Assembly (NCBI RefSeq): GCF_019931575.1
Contig: NZ_CP082923.1
Location: 4,216,001 to 4,280,000, forward strand
DNA: 64,000 bases
Source of the DNA: Caulobacter segnis
GTDB lineage: Bacteria > Pseudomonadota > Alphaproteobacteria > Caulobacterales > Caulobacteraceae
Direction of reading: 5' to 3'
Part shown: positions 60,386-64,000 of the stretch, piece by piece
Layout: each line of letters begins with the position of its first letter
Numbering within the stretch: the stretch's first letter is position 1
Program-made: the position numbers and the translations under genes
The notes under the pieces: generated by a model
Seen by the model: only the letters and a program-made list of their open reading frames with translations
The model's database searches: none
What the model was told of the DNA's origin: nothing

Positions 60386-61130
60386 GCGCAAGAGCATCCT
60401 GATCACCGGCGCCTCGGGCGGACTGGGGGCCCTGGTGGCTGGCCAGTTGGCGGCCGAGGGCGCCCATGTCGTGGCGTTGGGCCGGCGCCGGTCAGCGGCC
60501 GCGGACGATTTCCTGCAGCATGACCTGGCCACCCCAGAGGGCATCGAAGCGGCCGCTGGCGCCGTCGCGAACGGCCGATGGGACATTCTGATCAACCTGG
60601 CCGGCGTGCAGCATTTTGGTCCGGTGGAGGCCGAAGATCCCCAAGATCTGCTGGCCGGCTATCTGGTCAACCTCGTCGCGCCGATCCGTCTGACTCAGGC
60701 GGTATTGCCAGGCATGCGCGCGCGCGGATCGGGCCAGATCGTCAACATCGGCTCGATCTTCGGCTCCATCAACTTCGCCCACTTCGCCACCTATTCCAGC
60801 GCCAAGGCGGGCCTGCGCGGCTTCAGCCAAGCGCTCCGCCGGGAACTGGCGGGCACGGGCGTCGACGTCACCTATGTCGCGCCGCGCGCCGTCCGGACAG
60901 CCATGGTCTCCGATCGGGTGCTGGAGTTCGCCAAGCTGACCCAGATGCGCATCGATCCGCCCGAGGCCACCGCCCGCCGGATCGTTTCCGCCATCCACGC
61001 TCGCCGGCGCGATGTCTATCTCGGCTTCCCCGAGGCTTTCTTCGTCCGCCTCAACGCCCTGCTGCCTGACCTGGTCGATCGCGCCCTGTCGGCGAACGAC
61101 CGCAAGGCCGCGCAGCTCTTCGCTCGCTAG
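60378..61130 (+). CDS. Short-chain dehydrogenase/reductase (SDR)
   Basis: A 250-aa classical SDR. TGASGGLG (10-17) binds NAD(P), NLAGVQ is the structural Asn motif, Ser126 (NIGS), Tyr139 and Lys143 (YSSAK) form the catalytic triad. The start overlaps the diiron-protein stop by 8 bases, so translation is coupled. In the pathway it would reduce or oxidise a ketone or aldehyde made earlier. The C-terminus (RRRDVYLGFPEAFFVRLNALLP) is like fatty acyl-type SDRs that anchor near membranes, though that is weak evidence. Confidence 0.92.
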   Translation: MLERKSILITGASGGLGALVAGQLAAEGAHVVALGRRRSAAADDFLQHDLATPEGIEAAAGAVANGRWDILINLAGVQHFGPVEAEDPQDLLAGYLVNLVAPIRLTQAVLPGMRARGSGQIVNIGSIFGSINFAHFATYSSAKAGLRGFSQALRRELAGTGVDVTYVAPRAVRTAMVSDRVLEFAKLTQMRIDPPEATARRIVSAIHARRRDVYLGFPEAFFVRLNALLPDLVDRALSANDRKAAQLFAR

Positions 61131-61146
61131 ACCTCCAGGACTTCAC

Positions 61147-61800
61147 ATGACCCACAAACCCCTTCTCGCCCTCGGACTGGCCCTGTCGCTGGCGGCCGGC
61201 GCCGCCCGCGCCGACGCGCTCGACACGCGCCTCGACGGCGTGGCGCGCGCCTGGGCCCACGCCAACTACGAGATCACCGACAAGAGCGCCCAGGGCGAGG
61301 CGGCCGCGCAGGTGGCCGCCGACGCCGACGCCCTGGCCAGGCAGAACCCCGGCCGCGCCGAGCCTCTGGTCTGGGAGGCCATCGCCAAGGCCACGGAGGC
61401 CGGCGCCAAGGGCGGCCTCGGCGGGCTGGCTTTGGCCAAGGAGGCGAAATCGCTTCTGGAGAGGGCCGAGAAGATCAATCCCGCCGCGCTCGGCGACGGC
61501 TCGGTCTACACCAGCCTCGGCTCGCTCTACGCCCAGGTGCCTGGCTTTCCGGTCGGCTTTGGCGATTCCGGCAAGGCGCGCAACTACCTGCAGAAGGCGC
61601 TGGCGGCCAATCCCAACGGCGTCGATCCGAACTTCTTCTACGGCGATTTCCTGATGCGCCAGAAGGACTATGCTGGCGCCAGCAAGGCGCTGCAGAAGGC
61701 TCTGGCCGCGCCGGCGCGTCCCGGGCGGGAACTCGCCGACAAGGGCCGCAGGGCTCAGGCCGCCGCGCTCCTGGGCCAAGCCCAAGCCAAGCTTCGCTAG
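61147..61800 (+). CDS. Exported TPR-type protein at the end of the cluster
   Basis: A 217-aa protein with a Sec signal peptide (about 1-23, ends AGAARAD). The rest is helical with TPR-like pairs (GDGSVYTSLGSLYAQVPG and NYLQKALAANPNGVDPNFFYGDFLMRQKDYAGA as motif YLQKALAANPN). This matches the TRAP-transporter T-component (TatT-like) helical family. It lies 16 bases after the SDR gene with only one strong terminator following. It should sit in the periplasm and could bind or shuttle the cluster product, or a substrate. Confidence 0.75.
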   Translation: MTHKPLLALGLALSLAAGAARADALDTRLDGVARAWAHANYEITDKSAQGEAAAQVAADADALARQNPGRAEPLVWEAIAKATEAGAKGGLGGLALAKEAKSLLERAEKINPAALGDGSVYTSLGSLYAQVPGFPVGFGDSGKARNYLQKALAANPNGVDPNFFYGDFLMRQKDYAGASKALQKALAAPARPGRELADKGRRAQAAALLGQAQAKLR

Positions 61801-61808
61801 AACAGCGT

Positions 61809-61840
61809 GGGCGCGTCGATCAGATCGCCGCGCCCGTTTC
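61809..61840 (+). terminator. Terminator ending the five-gene cluster
   Basis: GGGCGCG (61809-61815) pairs with CGCGCCC (61829-61835), extended by CGAT/ATCG inside, followed by GTTTCTG. It closes the 57559-61800 operon. Confidence 0.75.
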
Positions 61841-61954
61841 TGTCGGCTTGGCGCCGGGAAGCAACGTTCCCAGTGCAGTCGGAGGCCCAGCCCGTCCCAT
61901 TGCAAGCCCCTCTGAAATACGTCCAGGTTGCAGTCGAACCAGGACCCTAGGCGC

Positions 61955-62527
61955 ATGAACACATCTTGGCCCGCACGCGCCGCAGCATTGTTGAGCGCGG
62001 CTTGTATTGCATCGCCGGCTTGGGCGCAGAGTGCTTTCTCCGAAGCCCTGAGGGCCAGCCACAGCCTTCCATTTGAGCAAAGAGCGCCCTTTGGGGGCAT
62101 CAGCGAAATCGGAGCGTTGAGCCGAGAATGGTCGGTGAATTCGTTCTACACGGTGTTTCGCGGCGAATACCCCAACCAAACCAAGTTCTGGATTATCCGG
62201 CGCGTGGCGGGGTCGCTCGACGCCGCCAAGCCGGTCATTTGGGCGGACTCTCGATCCTGCCCCGCCGTGCAACAGGCGCTCATCGAAATGGAACGCCTTC
62301 CCGCCGTTAGACCTGATGCGCTGCAGCTTGGTATCGAAGCCAAGAACATGGGGATCGTCACGGACGGCGTCCACCATGTGTTCTGGAACCGCTGGGCCCG
62401 TTCAGGCGAAGATGACGCTACGGTGGGGCTTGAGATCACGGGTAACGTCAATTCTCCGATCGCCAAATGGTGGTCCGAGAGCGTTACGAACCTCGCGTCC
62501 TGCTGGCAGGCCACGATGCCCTTATAG
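61955..62527 (+). CDS. Exported hypothetical protein
   Basis: A 190-aa protein with a Sec signal peptide (about 1-24, ends ASPAWAQ). Two later Cys residues (SRSCPAV and ASCWQA) could form a disulfide. GC content is lower than in its neighbours and codon choice is more mixed, which suggests recent acquisition or relaxed selection. ATG 61955 gives the signal peptide; the open frame begins 27 bases upstream. I do not recognise the family. It stands alone after the cluster terminator and faces the MDR gene. Confidence 0.6.
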   Translation: MNTSWPARAAALLSAACIASPAWAQSAFSEALRASHSLPFEQRAPFGGISEIGALSREWSVNSFYTVFRGEYPNQTKFWIIRRVAGSLDAAKPVIWADSRSCPAVQQALIEMERLPAVRPDALQLGIEAKNMGIVTDGVHHVFWNRWARSGEDDATVGLEITGNVNSPIAKWWSESVTNLASCWQATMPL

Positions 62528-62612
62528 CCGGTGCTTGTATCCTCGGCTCCGTCGTCAGGCGTGGTCGCGACATAGGCGAGCGCCCAGAATGCGATGTTCG
62601 CCTCGGCGTCGG

Positions 62613-63638
62613 TCAGTCGTTCAGCAGAACGATTTTGCCGGTCACCGAACGGGCCTCGAGCGCGCGGTGAGCCTCCGCCGCCGCCCGTAGGGGATAGGTC
62701 GCGCCGACCTCGGGCCTCAGGACGCCGTCGGCCACCAGCTTCAGCACGGTGACGAGGTCGGTTTGATAGGCGCCAGGCCGTCCGTCGCGCCAGGGCTCGC
62801 TGGAATAGGCGACCACGCCCTGCCCTTTGGCGAAGAGACCCAGGCTGGAGAACCGCGCGTTCAGGAGCAGGTCGGCCACCGCCAGCGGGTTGACCTTGCC
62901 GCCGCGGCTCACATCGTAGGCTCCGTAGAAGACGCCGACGCCGCCAGGACGCAGCGCCGGCATGGACACCGCCTTGAAGTGCTTGCCGCCAAGGTGGTCG
63001 AACGCCGCGGCCACGCCGCCGCCGCTGAGGGCCCGGGCCCGGGCCACGACGTCCTCCCGCGCGTAGTCGATCGGTTCGCCGCCACGCTGGGCGACGGCGT
63101 CGGCCTTGCCACGCGAGGCGGTTCCGATGGCGCGTAGGCCGGCGATGCGCGCCAGGTCGAGCAGCAAGCCGCCCACGCCGCCGCCAGCGCCATGCACGAG
63201 CACCCATTCGCCGGGCGCGGGGTTGGCGATCCGATGCAGCATCTGCCAGGCGGTCACCCCATTCAGGACCGCCGCCACCAGCCGGCCCGCATCCACTCCC
63301 TCGGGCGCGGGGACCAGCCATCGCGCCGCGACGTTACGGCGGGTCGCATAGGAGCCGAAGACGGTGATCCCGGCCACCCGCTGGCCGATGGCCAGGTCCG
63401 TGACGCCTGGTCCGATCGCCTCGATCCGGCCGACCATGTCATAGCCCGGCGTAATCGGGGGCTTGTGCCCGGCATAGACGCCCTGCCGCATCATGATGTC
63501 GGCATAGGCGACCCCAGCCGCCTCGATCACGACCCGGACTTCACCGGCGGCCGGCGGGGGCAGACGGCGCTCCACCGCTGACAGCACCGTCGCCGGCCCC
63601 TTGCGAGGAATATGGATTTCGAGGGCCTGGTCGGTCAT
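62613..63638 (-). CDS. MDR-family quinone oxidoreductase / zinc-independent alcohol dehydrogenase
   Basis: A 341-aa medium-chain dehydrogenase. N-terminal GroES-like domain (GVAYADIMMRQGVYAGHKPPITPGYDMVG as motif YADIMMRQGVY; GYDMVGRIEAIG), Rossmann domain with NADPH motif HGAGGGVGGLLLDLAR as motif GAGGGVGGLLL. No zinc-binding Cys cluster is present, so it belongs to the quinone-oxidoreductase (QOR) branch. It reduces quinones or enones with NADPH. ATG 63638 preferred (AGGAATAGAGAA upstream) over a frame extension to 63668. It lies just downstream of the SDR gene on the same strand and may form an operon with it. Confidence 0.9.
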   Translation of the reverse strand: MTDQALEIHIPRKGPATVLSAVERRLPPPAAGEVRVVIEAAGVAYADIMMRQGVYAGHKPPITPGYDMVGRIEAIGPGVTDLAIGQRVAGITVFGSYATRRNVAARWLVPAPEGVDAGRLVAAVLNGVTAWQMLHRIANPAPGEWVLVHGAGGGVGGLLLDLARIAGLRAIGTASRGKADAVAQRGGEPIDYAREDVVARARALSGGGVAAAFDHLGGKHFKAVSMPALRPGGVGVFYGAYDVSRGGKVNPLAVADLLLNARFSSLGLFAKGQGVVAYSSEPWRDGRPGAYQTDLVTVLKLVADGVLRPEVGATYPLRAAAEAHRALEARSVTGKIVLLND

Positions 63639-63683
63639 TTCTCTATTCCTGGGAGATGAGGGTCGCAAAGCGTCGGGGCGCGC

Positions 63684-64000
63684 TTAGGCGGGCAGTCGCA
63701 TCTGCTTGCGCAGGCTCTTGTCGAAGGCCTTGGCCGGCGCGAACCGGCGCAGCAGCGAGATCTGCTTGGCCAGCTTGCCGGCGGGGTAACGCAGGCGCGG
63801 CCGAGGATCGACAGTGGCGGCGCGAACCACGTCAGCCACCACCTCCGGCAGTTCGGCGGTCGGCATGACTTCGTCGAGCAGCGCCCGGACGCCCGCCCGC
63901 GCTTGATCGTAGACGCTGATCTGGGCGTCCGCCTGCACGGCGTTCTGGTCAAAGGTGCTGCGGATGTACCCCGGCTCGATCAGGGAAACGCGGACGTTGA
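63684..64000 (-). CDS. Short-chain dehydrogenase, C-terminal part only (cut by window edge)
   Basis: Read on the minus strand from the window end, the frame gives NVRVSLIEPGYIRSTFDQN, the classic SDR stretch after the catalytic helix (VxxxxPGxxxT), then about 80 more residues and TAA at 63684-63686. The Rossmann core and the Tyr-Lys pair lie outside. It ends 46 bases before the MDR gene start. The family is sure; the substrate is not. Confidence 0.85.
   Translation of the reverse strand, partial: NVRVSLIEPGYIRSTFDQNAVQADAQISVYDQARAGVRALLDEVMPTAELPEVVADVVRAATVDPRPRLRYPAGKLAKQISLLRRFAPAKAFDKSLRKQMRLPA

Overview
The window is high-GC alphaproteobacterial chromosome, very probably Caulobacter or a close relative. 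The left end (Crp/Fnr regulator, MFS transporter, motA, small lipoprotein, mnmC, OmpA-type porin, SapA-like S-layer protease) has the gene content and order I associate with Caulobacter. Four TonB-dependent receptors (TBDRs) and many secreted glycosidases fit an oligotrophic scavenger of plant polymers. No rRNA, tRNA, CRISPR array, transposase or phage genes were seen.

Layout. (1) 1-8615: housekeeping and envelope genes. (2) 8632-15285: a hydroxyproline module: APC permease, M24 Xaa-Pro-type peptidase, D-hydroxyproline dehydrogenase-like flavoprotein, DHDPS-family deaminase, 4-hydroxyproline epimerase and a GntR regulator. (3) 15292-31598: glycoside and peptide module: GH27, GH43, DUF885 peptidase, Ldh2-family reductase and GH127 in one leftward operon; a 918-aa DUF5695-like protein and a POT peptide transporter rightward; a peptide-type TBDR leftward. 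(4) 31837-38628: a hybrid histidine kinase and KaiC-like ATPase operon, divergent from a large clade-2 catalase followed by a thioredoxin-reductase-like flavoprotein. (5) 38730-41704: small unknown protein, S41 peptidase, membrane-anchored AraC regulator. (6) 42165-53103: beta-galactoside/glucoside locus: TBDR, GH2, GH3, TBDR, LacI regulator with palindromic operators. (7) 53341-57390: FecI/FecR/TBDR signalling set. (8) 57559-61800: five tightly packed genes, four of them overlapping: thermostable-hemolysin-family protein, AMP-binding ligase, heme-oxygenase-like diiron protein, SDR and a periplasmic TPR-type protein. (9) 61955-64000: small exported unknown, quinone-oxidoreductase-like MDR and an SDR cut by the window edge.

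How they fit together. Regions 2 and 3 read as one system for plant hydroxyproline-rich glycoproteins such as extensins: GH127 (Hyp-linked beta-L-arabinofuranose), GH27 (Ser-linked alpha-galactose), GH43 (alpha-arabinose), peptidases, peptide import, then hydroxyproline catabolism. Five promoter regions across both modules carry the same operator-like core (TCGTATA), which argues for one regulon under the local GntR protein. Region 8 looks like an uncharacterised small-molecule pathway. Region 4 has candidate EcfG-type promoters on both sides of its divergent intergenic region, consistent with general-stress control.
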